Source of the DNA: Rosa chinensis
Taxonomy: Eukaryota > Streptophyta > Magnoliopsida > Rosales > Rosaceae
Direction of reading: 5' to 3'
NCBI RefSeq assembly: GCF_002994745.2
Contig: NC_037091.1
Coordinates: 9,486,501-9,550,500 of the forward strand
DNA length: 64,000 nucleotides
Part shown: positions 1-12,878 of the stretch, piece by piece
How positions within the stretch are numbered: position 1 is the first letter of the stretch
Layout of the letters: each line of letters begins with the position of its first letter
The notes under the pieces: model-generated
Told to the model about the DNA's origin: nothing
The model's database searches: none
The model's input: only the letters and a program-made list of their open reading frames with translations
Position numbers and translations under genes: made by a program

Positions 1-1671
1 TTAGACTGAGGAACAGCAGCATGAGATGAATATCCATGCAGATCGTGTATCATTATGCACCATCCATCAAACACTTCTCATTATTGTATTCTGTTTATTC
101 CTTCATTAAATTATGTATACCAAGTTTGATTTCTCCATCAGAATTAGTAATAAGTTCAAACCACAAACAAAATCTGTAAATTTCAACAAAGACAATTGGT
201 ACTATGTAATGTTACAAGATCAATCATAATCTCCACCATGTAACAATAAGTCCTGCAGCAAAGCGCGGGCACCTTTTCTAGTAACCTGTAATTATCATGT
301 TCATTGATATTCGAGAGTTTTGGAATTAACTTTCATTGCCTGCATGCATGTTCACCATCTCTCTCAATCTCAATTAGAGAAAACATAATACGCGATTTTT
401 CATATATGTTAGTCATGTTCTCATATTCAATCAATTTTGTGCTCAGTTATGCTCAACTGTCGTAAGACATAAATCCAACAATAGATAAAAGTCAACAGAT
501 AAAAGTTAAGAAAATATGTAAATTCTAACTATCTCATTATTCTCCACATTGTGATATGAATCCAACAACAGCTGAGCACATAATTCATCAGTAAGTGAAC
601 AAGATTCATATATGTATGGCACTCACCATAACATGTCAAAAATCAATGGTTATATTCCAATGGAGACAATTCACCTAATATAGTGGCTTTCTCCCTTATC
701 CAATTCTTGATTTGATTTGGTAAGACATTTTATCATTAATTCCCAAGATTCCTTCTTCATCAGTCATGATTAAATATACACCATCACCTCGCATCACCTC
801 TCCCCCTAATTTCATCTCCACATTCTCTTGTTTGAATATTTCTTCTAATGACATATATATACCTCTAATTATAATACGTGCTTTGCACCAAACAAGTCAA
901 TGCTGGATTGGCTTATTTATAATCCAGCTTCTTAAATCTCATCATCTTCTCACCTGAAGCAATAGGCACGGTCTTACGGTGGGATAATTGATCATTTTTT
1001 CATTTCGATGAATTGACTATCTGTACGTAATCGTTTTAATATTTCAATATGAATTGACTATCATCACATACTTTTCTTAAGATTCAAGCATGATAATTAT
1101 TACTTGACCATAATTATTTATTTATAACTTAAAATATATAGAGGCCCCTCCCTCTTCTTCAACTCAAAAGACTCGTGGCCTTTGACGCAAATGTAGCCAA
1201 ATGATCACATACACTACAACGTTCAGGAATAAAATGAAAAGCAATGGCCACCTTTTACACCTTCATAACTCCAATCATAAACAATTTGTTGAATAATTAG
1301 TCTCAATTAAAGGAAAAAGTTTTGCATCGATGGATTTCTCAATTTTGGTATTAGTTTTACAGTTACACCTTACCATATCTAAAAACAATGAGGTCTTGAT
1401 ATATGGAAACTCTTAATTAATAGTTTCTCTATTCCTTAACTCCATGGGTTTTTATATTTTTCATTTTTGGTAAAAACTTGAACAAGCAAATCTATTTACT
1501 CTTTACTCAAGTTTTGGATGAATGGATAGTATTTCTGTTACTTTACTCCATGGATTTTTTATCTTTCATATTTGGCAAAAACTTGAACAAGCCAATCTAT
1601 TTACTCTTACTCCTCAAGTCAAAACGCCCTTTTTGGTTAATCAAACACCAACCACTTGCTAAATAGAGAGT

Positions 1672-1687
1672 GGGGGGGGGGGGGGGG
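1672..1687 (+). repeat. Homopolymer G16
   Basis: Sixteen consecutive G follow AGAGT and precede ACCCTGGG. Such runs are rare in AT-rich plant DNA. It could form a G-quadruplex-like structure or be a length-uncertain sequencing tract. Two longer G runs (52892-52920 and 59111-59128) lie in the same window, all on the + strand. Confidence 0.9.
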
Positions 1688-1795
1688 ACCCTGGGAAGGG
1701 CCTCAACGGTACCATTGAAAGGGACATGGGCAAATTCGTAATTTCAGTCCCTAAACCCTCAATCACTGTCACCAACTATATTATGATATCGCTCG

Positions 1796-1805
1796 TATAT
1801 AATAT
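1796..1805 (+). promoter_or_regulatory. Possible TATA box of the CIP7-like gene
   Basis: TATATAATAT lies about 410 bases ahead of the predicted start codon. With a start of transcription near 1830 the leader would be about 385 bases and would include the T/C-rich tract. This is placement by motif only; no transcript start can be seen. Confidence 0.3.
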
Positions 1806-2214
1806 GAAAATTTGTCCCTCTCGCCCCGGCACCTTTTTATGCTCTCCCTAATTTACCCCTACCTTGTCCCATATCCATATGTTTTTACACTAAGGCCTAA
1901 ATCAAGCTCCTTTGTTTTTTTTCTTCTTCAGAGAAATATGGTCTCTGGTTGAGTTGGCATCCAAAGCACACTCCTTTGGATCCTCTCTCTTTTGTTAAAA
2001 AAGCAAAAAGCTTCTCGGTTTTTTTGAGCTAAACCAGGCACTTTCTCATTTGGGTTTCTTCTGAAATTGCCTCTATCTTTTAGCTCTGAGCTCATTTTGC
2101 CATATGGCTTTGGCTTCAAAGTTCTTCACTTACCCAATCAGTCTCTGATTTTTTCACTTTCCCAATTCATAAAGCCTGGTTCTTTGACCACCCTTTAATC
2201 GATTTCTTCTAAAA

Positions 2215-5200
2215 ATGAGGTCTTCCACTCGGCTCGACTCTGCTCTGTTCCAACTCACACCCACTCGGACTAGGTAAAATCCTTTGCTTTTCTCAAATGG
2301 GTTGCCATTGCTTATTGTTTGTTGGTGAAGATTGGATTTGGGTTTTTTTTGGGTTTTGAGCTTATGACCAATGAGTTGGAAATGCATTCTTGTTTCTTTA
2401 GTGATCTGAGTGGTTTTTGATTTTGGGATTTGATGTTTTTGGATTGTATTAGTCTCTGTGATTCTTTCATTGTTTGGTAGTATTTGTTCATATCTAGTGT
2501 GTTGGTTTTTGGAATTTATTAGGTAGAAGATAGAATTTTGCACAAGGTGTAATCATATCACAGTGTCCTCATTTTGATTTGTACTTGTTGATAGGTGTGA
2601 CCTGGTTATATCTGCAAATGGAAAGATGGAGAAGATAGCTTCGGGTTTGTTGGACCCGTTTCTTTCCCACTTGAAGACTGCGCAGGAACAGATGGCCAAG
2701 GGGGGCTATTCGATTATTCTCGAGCCGGAGTCTGGCAGTGATGCAGCATGGTTCACAAAGAGTACTGTCGAAAGGTGTGTTGTGGAATCGAATAACTCCG
2801 TCCTGCTTAGAGTATTTGCCACTTGTTTGATCTGCTTAGCTTAACTGTGCCAAGTAGGAACTGTTGCATATGATGCATGCATGTATGTTTGGTAATTTGG
2901 AATCAGTTCCTCAGTTTACTCGTTTTGTTTTTAAAATGTAAGGAGAGTGGTTACGGTGCTTCTATAGGCTAAACACTTTTGCCTACTAAGCTGTGACTGT
3001 TTAGAGCGGTTTGCCATGCAATATCCTGCACTACTATGATAACTCTCTCCCTGTGATATTGACATGCTGTACTAATATGTGGGGTGGCTTGTAGATTTGT
3101 TCGCTTTGTGAGCACTCCGGAGGTCCTGGAACGTGTGTACACTTTAGAATCTGAGATCCTACAGATTGAGGAGGCTATTACAATTCAAGGAAATCATGAT
3201 ATGGGATTTAATCCTGTAAGTAAAATGTGTCGATGTTCAGTGATCTATGTACGATCATTGCAGAAATGTAAATTGCAGTTTCTTTGTGGCAGGTAGAGGA
3301 CAATCATGGAAAACCTATGGACAGCATAGAAGGTAATGTTATAAAACTAAGAATGCATATGTTCACACAATGATATTACTATTAGTAAAGCAACAGATGT
3401 TTGCCTGTGTTTGTTTTCTTTACATGTTTGCGCCTGACCACTGATTTGTGTTGTTTCCCCTCTGCTTTCTCGACACACTTTATGCCAATAGCTCTGGTGG
3501 CACCAGATTCTGCCTCTTTCAGGTGGCAACAGCCCCTACCTTTCCCTACCCTATTTACCAAAACCCATTTTTCTTCTGTGTATTTTAGCTTTTCGCATCT
3601 GTATGAATTAAAAGGGCTGGGTATTGGGGTGTGAGAGGGGATTAATGAGGAAGCTTTAGAAAGCTTGCTCGTTTCAGGACATGAGATCAGCTGAAAGTTT
3701 CACTATTCTCGTAGCTTCCTTCATCTTCAGTGTTTATCTTTTCATATATAGGGAGGCAAAGATTCCATCAACTAGATTCAATACTGTGATTTTGTTTTCA
3801 TTTGCGTTTCTACTTTGGAAGTCTATGATTATCTTTCTTTTTTGTTAATAATTTTACCATTGGATTTTGAAACCCCAAGTTATTTTTGACAGGAAACAGG
3901 CCAGTGCCAGATACTAATGAAGAGAAAGCAATAGTTCTTTATGAGGTGAGATTTTATATCCTCTTATAATCTTATTTAAATTTTTAGTTTGATTAATGTC
4001 TTTTATAGGGGGTTTCATTTGATAAACTGACAGGCTGGTGCCCGTAAACCTGAAGCAAATGGTTCCGCTGCACAAGAGGAGAACTCAAAGTATGTACCAT
4101 TTCATATTTTCATTTCATATGTAGTCTTTAATCAGTGATTGCCGTAATCTAATTTGGTTTAGTTTTTCCATAAAACTAGTTGAGATTTTTGTGGGTGCTA
4201 ATTGTTTTTTTATATCTGATGTTATTGTAGAGTTCAGCTTCTAAAAGTTCTGGAGACACGCAAAAAAATGCTGCAGAAAGAGCAAGGTATGGCTTTTGCT
4301 CGTGCTGTAGCGGCAGGTTTTGACGTTGATCATCTGCCACCATTAATATCATTTGCTGAATGCTTTGGGGCTTCACGCTTGATGTGAGTAGAACTTCCTT
4401 CTTCCATCCGTTTTAATATATATTTTTTAATTATAATTTCTTTGATATAAGGCGTATATCAACATGTGGCAGAATATGTGCTTCAAATCTTTACTGGATT
4501 TTAAAATTTCAATGTCACAGGGATGCTTGTAGAAGATATAAGGAACTGTGGAAACGAAAGCATGAGACTGGCCAATGGCTTGAAATTGAAGCAGCTGAAG
4601 CAATGTCTAACCGAGCAGACTTCTCTGCCATGAATGCATCGGGCATAGTGCTTTCAAGTATGACCAACAAGCCAAATGAGTTGGCAGAGAATAATGGAAA
4701 AGCTACTTCTGCAGGTAAGACTTCAATTTCTAGGGGGGTGTCCTACAAATAGGTTACTAACCTAGTACAATTACTTTTCTCAAGAACTGCCATGATTTAG
4801 CACTTTCCTATTACCTCTGGAGTCTTCATTAGTTAGACTGGTCATCATTTTGCAGTTATAAAAAAGAAGTGTGAACACCAGCTACATTACTTTATGTGTA
4901 TATATGCGAATAGTTTTGATGCTTTGACTGTGAGAAAGGCCCCAATCTTCTTTCATAATTAACTATGATATAGTTTATTGAACGTCTTAATCCACTACTC
5001 TTAGTATTTAGCTGAAAGTATCTGTTTGTCCATCTGTCCAGATGAAAAGCCTCCCTTGGAGCACCAACCATCGTTAAGCCACCAAGAATATTTTCCAGGC
5101 CAGTTTCCCCATCAGATGTTCCCTCCCTGGCCTGTTCATTCTCCAGGTGCATTGCCAGTCTATCCACCATATCCCATGCAAGGCATGCCCTACTATCAGA

Positions 5201-7514
5201 ATTACCCTGGAAATAGCCCATTTTTTCAGCCTCCTTATCCAACAGCAGAGGATCCGAGACTCGATCAAAGTCAAAAAATGAAACAGAAAAGGCATTCCAT
5301 GGATGGTAGTCCCGACAATGATGAATCAGAAGCCTGGGAGATAGACGCTTTGAGAACAAGATCGTCAGATGATACAGAGTTGGAGAGGGAATCACGAAAG
5401 AAGTCTAGCCGCTCTGGTAAAAAGAAATCAGGCACGGTTGTCATTCGGAATATTAATTACATCACCTCAAAGGGGAAAAATTCTTCTGACGGAGAATCTC
5501 AATCAGGTTCTGACTCTCAAACTGATGAGGAAGATGGAAATCTGCAGGATGGAATTCTGGAGGTTATGAATTCTCTTAAATCAACCAAAAGAAAAGGAAA
5601 CCACACACAATCTATAGATAAATTTGATTCATCTGAGAAGGAAGCAAATGGGGACAACTGGCAGGCCTTTCAAAATTTCTTACTCAGAGATGCTGATGAA
5701 GACAATCGCAATGTTGACCAAGAAATGTTTTCTATGGAAAAGAAGGTCCAACAAAAAAGACGACAAAGTAACCTTGGGGATGATCCTTTACTTTCTGGCA
5801 ATCGACATAGGGGGGAAAGTCGAGAAGGAAGCACAACAGATATAAGTGACTTTAGTGGAAATGTTAATCGCATGCCGAAGTCATCAAATGGTGAATTGTT
5901 AATGTCAGTAAGAGAGGGCCAGTTGGGTCACAGTAGGATCATAGATGGCCAAATGGATTTACGTTCAGAAATAGATGGCAGAAGGGTTGGCTATAGGAGG
6001 ACTGCCAATGATGATTTTATGATTCATGGACAAGATAAGCAGTCTGGTTTTATAGGTTCACCATCCGATCCACTTGCTGTAAATGGATTCGAGCATGCAA
6101 CCCGTAGTTCAGATAGAAGGTCATCACACAACATGAATGATGATTCCTACATAGTTCCGTTACGTTCAATGTCACTAGATCATGTTGAAAGCAGCGACAG
6201 AAATGCTATTGATATGGACTCTGAGTTCCCATCTGAAGACATGACTCATAAGATTGCGGCCCAAGTTAATTATGAGCCAGATGAGTTGAGTTTAATGCCC
6301 CAGCGTGGTGCAGAAAGGGGTTCAACAAGCTATGACCCTGCTTTAGATTATGAAATGCAGGTTCATATAAATGGTGGTGCTGCTCTGGATAAGAAACATA
6401 AGGATGTGGTGAGTGACGTTAAAGGGGCTAAGAAGCCTAGCAATGACAAGAAATCTAAGATCGTTCAAAATACTTCTGAAAAGAAGATTGGGGGGCCAAT
6501 AAGAAAAGGAAAGCCCGCAAAGTTGAGTCCTTTGGAGGAAGCACGAGCACGAGCTGAGAAACTAAGAAGCTTTAAAGCCGATCTTCAGAAAATGAAGAAA
6601 GAAAAGGTTAGTCACTAATTTCTATTTTGTTTTCTATTCGGCAAGGTAAATTTACAAAGATAGGAGGGAGGTTAGGGTGACTTCAACTTCTATAGGTCAA
6701 GGAGAGGGCGAATACTTTCTGGATGGGTTGGTATAATCTACTTCTTTTTGAACTTTTAGAAATGCTTAATTCACACTGAAAAGTAGGAAATTAACGGAAG
6801 GGTAACCTTGCATATTCATCCATCTTATATTGCATGTTAAATCAGATAAATGTGTCAGAGAACAATGAAGCACAGACACTTTTACAAGCAGGCATGTCCT
6901 TATCTGACAATAGTTGATATAATCAATCATTTATGCCTTCTTCAATCATGTGAAATGCGGTATAAAGTTATGAAGCATAAAAGAGTATACAAGGTGGAGG
7001 TGGTCTCCCCCGCATTATTATTTTCACAGCTCTATATTCGTAGACTTTGGGTTGGTTTTCTTTGAGGGAAAATATTGTGGTCTCAAATATGAGTCTGAGA
7101 CCTGAAAGGTTAAGGAGAAAAACCGTAGTTACAAAATTAAGGAAAAAAACAAAAAGTTAACATAACATTAATGCTTGTCTGAGTCGTAAATGTTTTATAT
7201 TTGTAATCTCACCATATCTGTTCCATGTTGTACATTGCTTTCCATGTCTTTTTACATGGTTTTGTGGTGGAAACATTGCTTCTCGAGGTTTGCGCTAGCA
7301 ATCTCATTTGGTTTGTTTATATGATTTTTATATGTTTGAATTTTGTTTTCAGGAAGAAGAAGAGATCAAACGACTTGAAGCTTTAAAGATACAGAGGCAA
7401 AAGAGGATTGCTGCTAGAGCCGGTAGCATCCCTGCTCAGTCACCATTGCCCTCACAGCAAACCAGGAAACAAGGGCTGACAAAACTATCACCAAGCTCTC
7501 ACAAAGGATCAAAA

Positions 7515-7555
<41 letters not shown>

Positions 7556-9959
7556 GTTCCCCATCAAAACTGCATCTACGGGCGGCTCTACTGATTCTCA
7601 GAAAACTGCCAAATCTAGCAAACTGAATACTGGAAGCCACACGGCTGGAAACAGGTTAAGCCGGTCTGTATCTTCATTGCCTGAAAAAAAGAAGGAAAAC
7701 TCCGGTGTTACAAGTGATCCCAAGTCATCTGTGGCACGAATTAGAAGATTATCAGAGCCTAAGATGCCTAACAGCAATCTTGTTTCTTCAGTTAAGCCAC
7801 GGAACACTGTAACAGTATCAAAGCCAAAAGCATCTGATGGGTCTGAGAGCAAGAAAATATCTGCTATCGTGAATTATGACAAAAGCAAGGCTGCTAGCCT
7901 TCCAGAATTGAAAATCAGAACATCCAAGGGACCTGCTGTTGCACAGAGCACATCAACAGCCAAAGAAATGAGCCAGAAAGATGTTTCAGTGAAACCTACC
8001 TCTGGAGGTGCTCAACTGAAGAGGAATGATGACAAAAGTACACATCGTAGTGATAAAGATGACAATCCAGTAATTGAAAAAACTGTTCTGATGCTTGAGA
8101 AACCTTCCATTCCTATTGTACATGCACCTGGAGGAAATTTGGAGGTTGGAAAGGGACAGCATGTTCAGGAGAAAACAAAGGTGGTATCAGATTATGCTGC
8201 TGTTTGGGCACCAGTTTCACCACTTACAGTAGATGTAGTCGATAGAGAACCCATTCATGAGCTATTACAGCAGCAGGTTCAATCTCATGAGGTACGGTTG
8301 GTCAAATGACAAACAACTCACTTGAGCTTTATATTTTTGGTTATGCCGACTGCAATGGACTATTATGGATGCACAGCTGGAAATTTGGAAATCTTTAACT
8401 AAAACAATTTGCATTAACCATGGTGTCTGATTTGCATTTGACGAGCTTACAAGCAAGCATATACGTGTGAAGTCTTGAAATCTGCAAAACTTGGAACTGT
8501 GATAAAATTTGTAAGGTTTACTTGTATGCATTCTATCTATATTTGGTTCAGTGCTCCCACCTGACAGAATGAAGTTGTACGTGTGCCCCTAGTCCCTTAC
8601 TATTATTATAAGTTTGTGATTAGGTTGTTCACATGCCATAGCATCAGAAATTCTGAAATTTTGTTGTAAATCTAAGGTGGGACCACTGAACCAAATATAT
8701 GTATGTTAGGTATAAGTGTGTATTTATATATGCAGGGCCCTTCCACTTCCACTGAGGGTTGTACATAACTATATCTTTCCTGGAAAAATAAATTTATTGT
8801 AGTCATTTAATTAACTTTTGTATGAACTTCCCATTGTTGTTGTGCTAATATCTCTTGGTAGTCTTAACATTTTTGTATACATCTTTGGTGAATAGGCCCT
8901 GGCGGATAATTCAGAGAAGGAAACCCCAAAGTTTTCCAGCAATAGTACTGTTGAAAAACCATATCAAGCCCCTTATGTGCGGCAATCCTCACTGGAAGAT
9001 CCATGTACTGTGAATTCTGAGTATGGAAAAGCACCCTCAACAAGCTCAGAAACCATGGCAACAGGCACAGCAACTATTAGAGCATATGTATCTGAGTCTA
9101 GTAACAAGCTAGAAAAGATACCAGAAGCTGTTGAAAAGCCCCAGGTGAAGGAATCATCAAAAGGGTTTAGACGGCTGTTAAAGTTTGGAAGAAAGAACCA
9201 TAGCTCATCATCAGGTGAACGTAACGGTGAACCAGATAATACCAGCATGATTGGTTCTGAAGCAGATGATAACGCGACAAACACTGTTTCTTCTAGTGAA
9301 GGTAACTTGCATTTGACCCAGAACGCACATTCTTTTTAGGTTTCTTTACATTCTCCTCTTTGTTAGACACACATTGAAAGTAATACACTTCAAGGTTTTT
9401 TGCCCCCCTGTTTTATCTGTCTTCTGTCTCCTGACAACACCAATCAATGAGTGGTCAGTGCTCGCGTGTAATCTTAGTTAGTGTTCAATGTGGCACTGAA
9501 AGGCCTGAATCATTTTCTCGTGCCATCCTTTTTCTTTTCTTTTTGTATTATCTAGGCTCTTTTTCATTGACTTGCTATGTTGCTGTATGTTTATGCACAT
9601 TGCAAGTTGTGGATCTGTCAAGACTTAAAATCTAATATGGATGGGGTCTGTTGAGGCCAAAAGAGTGTTATATATGAAATTTGATAACAAGTACTTGCAT
9701 AGTAAGCTGACAGCTTTTTGTGCTCATGATCAGTCTTTACATTAAAGAATCTGATATCGCAAGATGAAACTTCCAATTCCTCTGCTACATCAAAGGGTAA
9801 GTGTTTTATAACTCAGAAACATGCTTTGCTTCATTCATTCTTTTTCTCTTTCAATAATTGTAACAAAAGGATTTCTTTCATATGGTTACAGGTTCTCGCC
9901 ATTTCTCCTTGTTGTCCCCATTCCGAAGCAAAACTAGTGAAAAGAAGCTGACAACATGA
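2215..9959 (+). CDS. COP1-interacting protein 7 (CIP7)-like protein, 13 exons
   Basis: Exons: 2215-2273, 2595-2774, 3095-3215, 3293-3332, 3893-3945, 4034-4089, 4231-4383, 4521-4714, 5042-6606, 7353-8291, 8896-9301, 9734-9796, 9892-9959. All introns are GT-AG; the sum is 3897 nt, giving 1298 residues. The start is set by the family-typical opening (TRLDSALFQLTPTRTR then CDLVISANGK), which lies upstream of the longest plain ORF. The first ~250 residues are the conserved part, with FVRFVSTPEVLERVYTLE and the FARAVAAGFDVDHLPPL block. A Pro/Tyr/Gln-rich stretch (~290-340) leads into a long disordered Ser/Lys/Asp-rich region. A basic helix, probably coiled coil (EEARARAEKLRSF to KIQRQKRIAARAGS), lies at ~783-833. 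The C-terminus is FSLLSPFRSKTSEKK. Arabidopsis CIP7 binds COP1 and promotes light-responsive gene expression; that role is inferred from family membership. This protein is longer than I recall for Arabidopsis CIP7 and may match the CIP7-related paralogs better. Confidence 0.9.
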
Positions 9960-10088
9960 AGACGTAAATGCTTTACAAATTTGAAGATGAGGATGCGGCA
10001 AGCTAATCTTTCTCCACTCATCAAGTTATACAGATTCTCCGGTTTTGTATGTGTGAAAGTAGTATCCTAGTTTTGTTGTTGTAGAACT

Positions 10089-10320
10089 TGCTTTGTACAT
10101 TCACATTCAGGGTTGCATGGGGAATTAGTTTGTAGTTCCCCTCCTGCTTAATCAAATGGTTGCAGGCTTGACGAAAATTGTTACTGGAAATAGTTTGCTG
10201 GAAATGCTTTGTACATTCACATTCAGGGTTGCATGGGGAATTAGTTTGTAGTTACCCTCCTGCTTAATCAAATGGTTGCAGGCTTGACGAAAATTGTTAC
10301 TGGAAATAGTTTGCTGGAAA
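10089..10320. repeat. 116-bp tandem duplication in the CIP7-like 3' flank
   Basis: The segment starting TTGCTTTGTACATTCACATT is present twice in direct orientation with a 116-base offset (10090 to 10206). By eye I see one difference, CCCCTCC against ACCCTCC. It lies 130 bases past the stop codon, so it is probably in the 3' UTR or just beyond. The near identity suggests a recent duplication. Confidence 0.9.
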
Positions 10321-10750
10321 TGGGATTGATATATTGCACTCTTGGATCTCACATGAAAATCAGAAGAACAAGTAGATTTCCCAGAGTAATCACTCATAAA
10401 CTGGATTTGCTCCTCCAATAACATTTCGATGGTCACCCTCTTAAACGGGTATAATTTACGAGATTAATCATCTCGTTTGTTTGACTATTATGTTCTATTT
10501 GAATGTATGGTTCGAACTAGCAACATTACATGTTCGCTGCCTAGAGAGAGGACCCTCATCCTAAAATCTATTTTCCCACTTCCCATAGAGAGTTGAACAT
10601 AGAAAAAACTTGGTATCTGTTCCAATGTATCCAACATGCGTCTCATCGCATGCTCCATTGCTAATTCAGACCTGTTTTGCACCCATGGAATAAAAACTGT
10701 GTATCTCGTCCCATATGAACAAAAGACAACGCGAATTAAGAAATGATATG
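10321..10750. other. Spacer between convergent CIP7-like and PP2C-like genes
   Basis: No gene seen. It holds the 3' ends of two convergent transcription units, so both polyadenylation regions must lie in about 800 bases between 9960 and 10750. Confidence 0.6.
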
Positions 10751-12648
10751 TCAATCAAATCGAATGACCAAGCAAGAAATGTTGCTTCTGCTCATTCTAT
10801 TTGAAGCTTCACTTGCCAAACACTCGGCAGCTATTTCTGGATTTTCAATGCGCCTTATGAGATTCACAGCCTCTTGATACTTCATCACCTGAAACACATG
10901 CCAGAGTCGATGAGTTACATGTAAGCTAGCTAGCTAGAAGATTTTGAGAAGTGAGATGCCAAATGCACATCTTACCTCCCATATGCCACTGCTTGCTAAA
11001 ATGACAAATTCACTATCGTTCTCAATCTTTTCGGCCCCAACAACAAGATCTGAGCTTTTAGATTGCTTATTGTTTGCTGCATTGCCAGTATGATACATAA
11101 GAATGTGAACTAGTAAAAGTATGTGCATAACTTAAGCAACCACAATCCTATAAATGCAAAGGCGAAGTACCATCTACATACCTTTAAAGAGTCTATGTGT
11201 CCAACTCATTTTGGGTGATTGCTTCTGCCTAATGCCTATTTCATGAGCCAAACCCTCTCTGCAAACAATTGCTCTGTAGTCTCCCATATTCGCTAATACT
11301 AGCTTTTCACCATTGATCACCATTGCCGAAACTGAACCGACTCCAGTTGTCTCCTCTGTTCCCTGGGCATCTCTAAGCTTTGCTTTAGCATCAAGATATG
11401 CTTTTCTCATCGTCTCGTTGCTCTTTCCCTTTATGATAGACTGCACAGAAGAATATGACATCAAAATTTTGAGGAGTATGAAACTTGTCTTTGCATGCAT
11501 CAAGTTAAATATAGCTGTGACATTGGTTTCAAGCAACATATAACCAGGTCTACACAATTGAGTGAATTGACTTTGGAACTCATGCTAACCACACTTTTAT
11601 TTTATTTATTGTAGCTCCTCCCATTGAGTAAAACCTAACATCACAAGTGTTTTTTAGAAGACAAGATGTTCAATGAAATACCACGTAACTTTACTCATAT
11701 TCAATTTCGTAAGCTATATACTAGGCCTTCTTAGTCAAATAGGGTCAATTCAATACTGTCATAACTAGGTGACCAGTGAAGAAATTGCTTGATGAAAAGA
11801 ATTGTCATAACTTGAAACTGTGCTGAAATTAAAGGTAAGCAGTTGGTGTGAGGAAAGGTCTCCTACCTCTTTTGGCTTCTTATCAAACAGATGTGCCTGC
11901 ATGTACTTGGTAATTCCGCCCCCAATCCGAGGATCGGAAACTCCGAAAAGCCACACCTCAAGCTCTTCAATCTGCTCTCTCTGAGCCACAACATAGTCAC
12001 AGTCGAATTCATCATAACCCTCAACCACATGATGCCCATGTGAGACTGCTGGCATCATCCATGAAGGTTTTGTAGTAAAATTAGCCTCTTTCTTCTTAAC
12101 CCCAGTTTTTATCTTGAGAATTCGCCTCAGCTGAAAGCCTTGCTGAAACAGAACATATAAACATTAGCACTTTCAAATTCTGATTGATCCAGAAAATTTT
12201 CTGGTGTTCTATTTAAGCTAGTACATAAATTTCTGGTGCATTATGTATCAGAAAGAACAAAAACCCAGAACTTTTTTTGTGAAACTTGAATGTTAATAGT
12301 GTTCATGTGCATAAAAAGCAAACAACTTTTGGATTTAAAAAGGTGATAATATGCATTATCTTAATGAAGAACCAAAACCCCAAAAAAGAATCAAACTTTG
12401 ATTCTGGGACTATCATGGTTTTTGATAATAACCTTTGTTTCTAGGTTTCTCCATCTTCCAAACATAACTGCCCTCCTAAAAATTCTAACCACTATATCAA
12501 ACAGAACCCAGAAAACAGAGAAACCAGAACACTCTGATCAATCCAATATGAGAAAAGGGTGTACATATATGTACATATGAAAATGAAAATGAGACATGGG
12601 GAAAAAAGGGTGTACCTTAAACTTGAGATGAAAATCTTTGAGACCCAT
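10751..12648 (-). CDS. PP2C-like protein, probable catalytically dead phosphatase (PP2C44-like)
   Basis: Exons in transcript order: 12648-12616, 12142-11867, 11440-11182, 11076-10976, 10888-10751; all GT-AG, 807 nt, 268 residues. Start is MGLKDFHLKFK. The PP2C fold is recognisable: GVSDPRIGGG (78-87) stands where active enzymes have a DGHGG motif; GDYRAIVCREG (156-166) matches the conserved GDSRA strand; ASSGIWE (217-223) replaces ASDGxWD; and RMSRSNISCLVIRF (254-267) replaces the RGSxDNIT end. So the GHGG element is lost and two of the usual metal-binding Asp are Ser. PP2Cs are Mn/Mg-dependent Ser/Thr phosphatases; this one probably cannot bind both metals and may act as a scaffold or decoy. 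It resembles what I recall of the Arabidopsis PP2C-like protein 44. The reading frame is intact across five exons, which argues for selection rather than decay. It is shorter than typical PP2Cs. Confidence 0.85.
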
Positions 12649-12870
12649 GAATTTGCCTGAAATGTTATGATTATCTGCCATATCAACAAAATAATCACAT
12701 TCAGGCAAATACAGAAAAAGGGAAAAAGAAGAAAGAAACTGTATCACAAGCAAGGTAATTTTTTTTTTTTAAATCAAATATTCAAATTACAAAGGAAAGA
12801 GAGGAGGAGAGAGAGCTATACTTGGCAAAGTTGGGTGGCGAGTCTGTCTCTCTTAATCTGATTACAATTC

Positions 12871-12878
12871 TATATAAA
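12871..12878 (-). promoter_or_regulatory. TATA box of the PP2C-like gene
   Basis: On the minus strand TTTATATA sits about 220 bases ahead of the start codon, followed by a C/T-rich leader with TCTCTCTCC, typical of plant 5' UTRs. A transcription start near 12840 is expected from spacing. Confidence 0.5.

Larger units (their letters stand above)
1..2214. other. Intergenic region and promoter side of the CIP7-like gene
   Basis: AT-rich sequence in which I see no convincing gene; the short open frames have no family signature and no supporting splice sites. It contains a G16 run at 1672-1687, a possible TATA box near 1796-1805 and, from about 1920, a T/C-rich stretch that fits a plant 5' leader just ahead of the start codon at 2215. 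Confidence 0.6.

Noticed and set aside
4892..5395. 167-residue minus-strand ORF
   Set aside because: Shadow of exon 9 of the CIP7-like gene.
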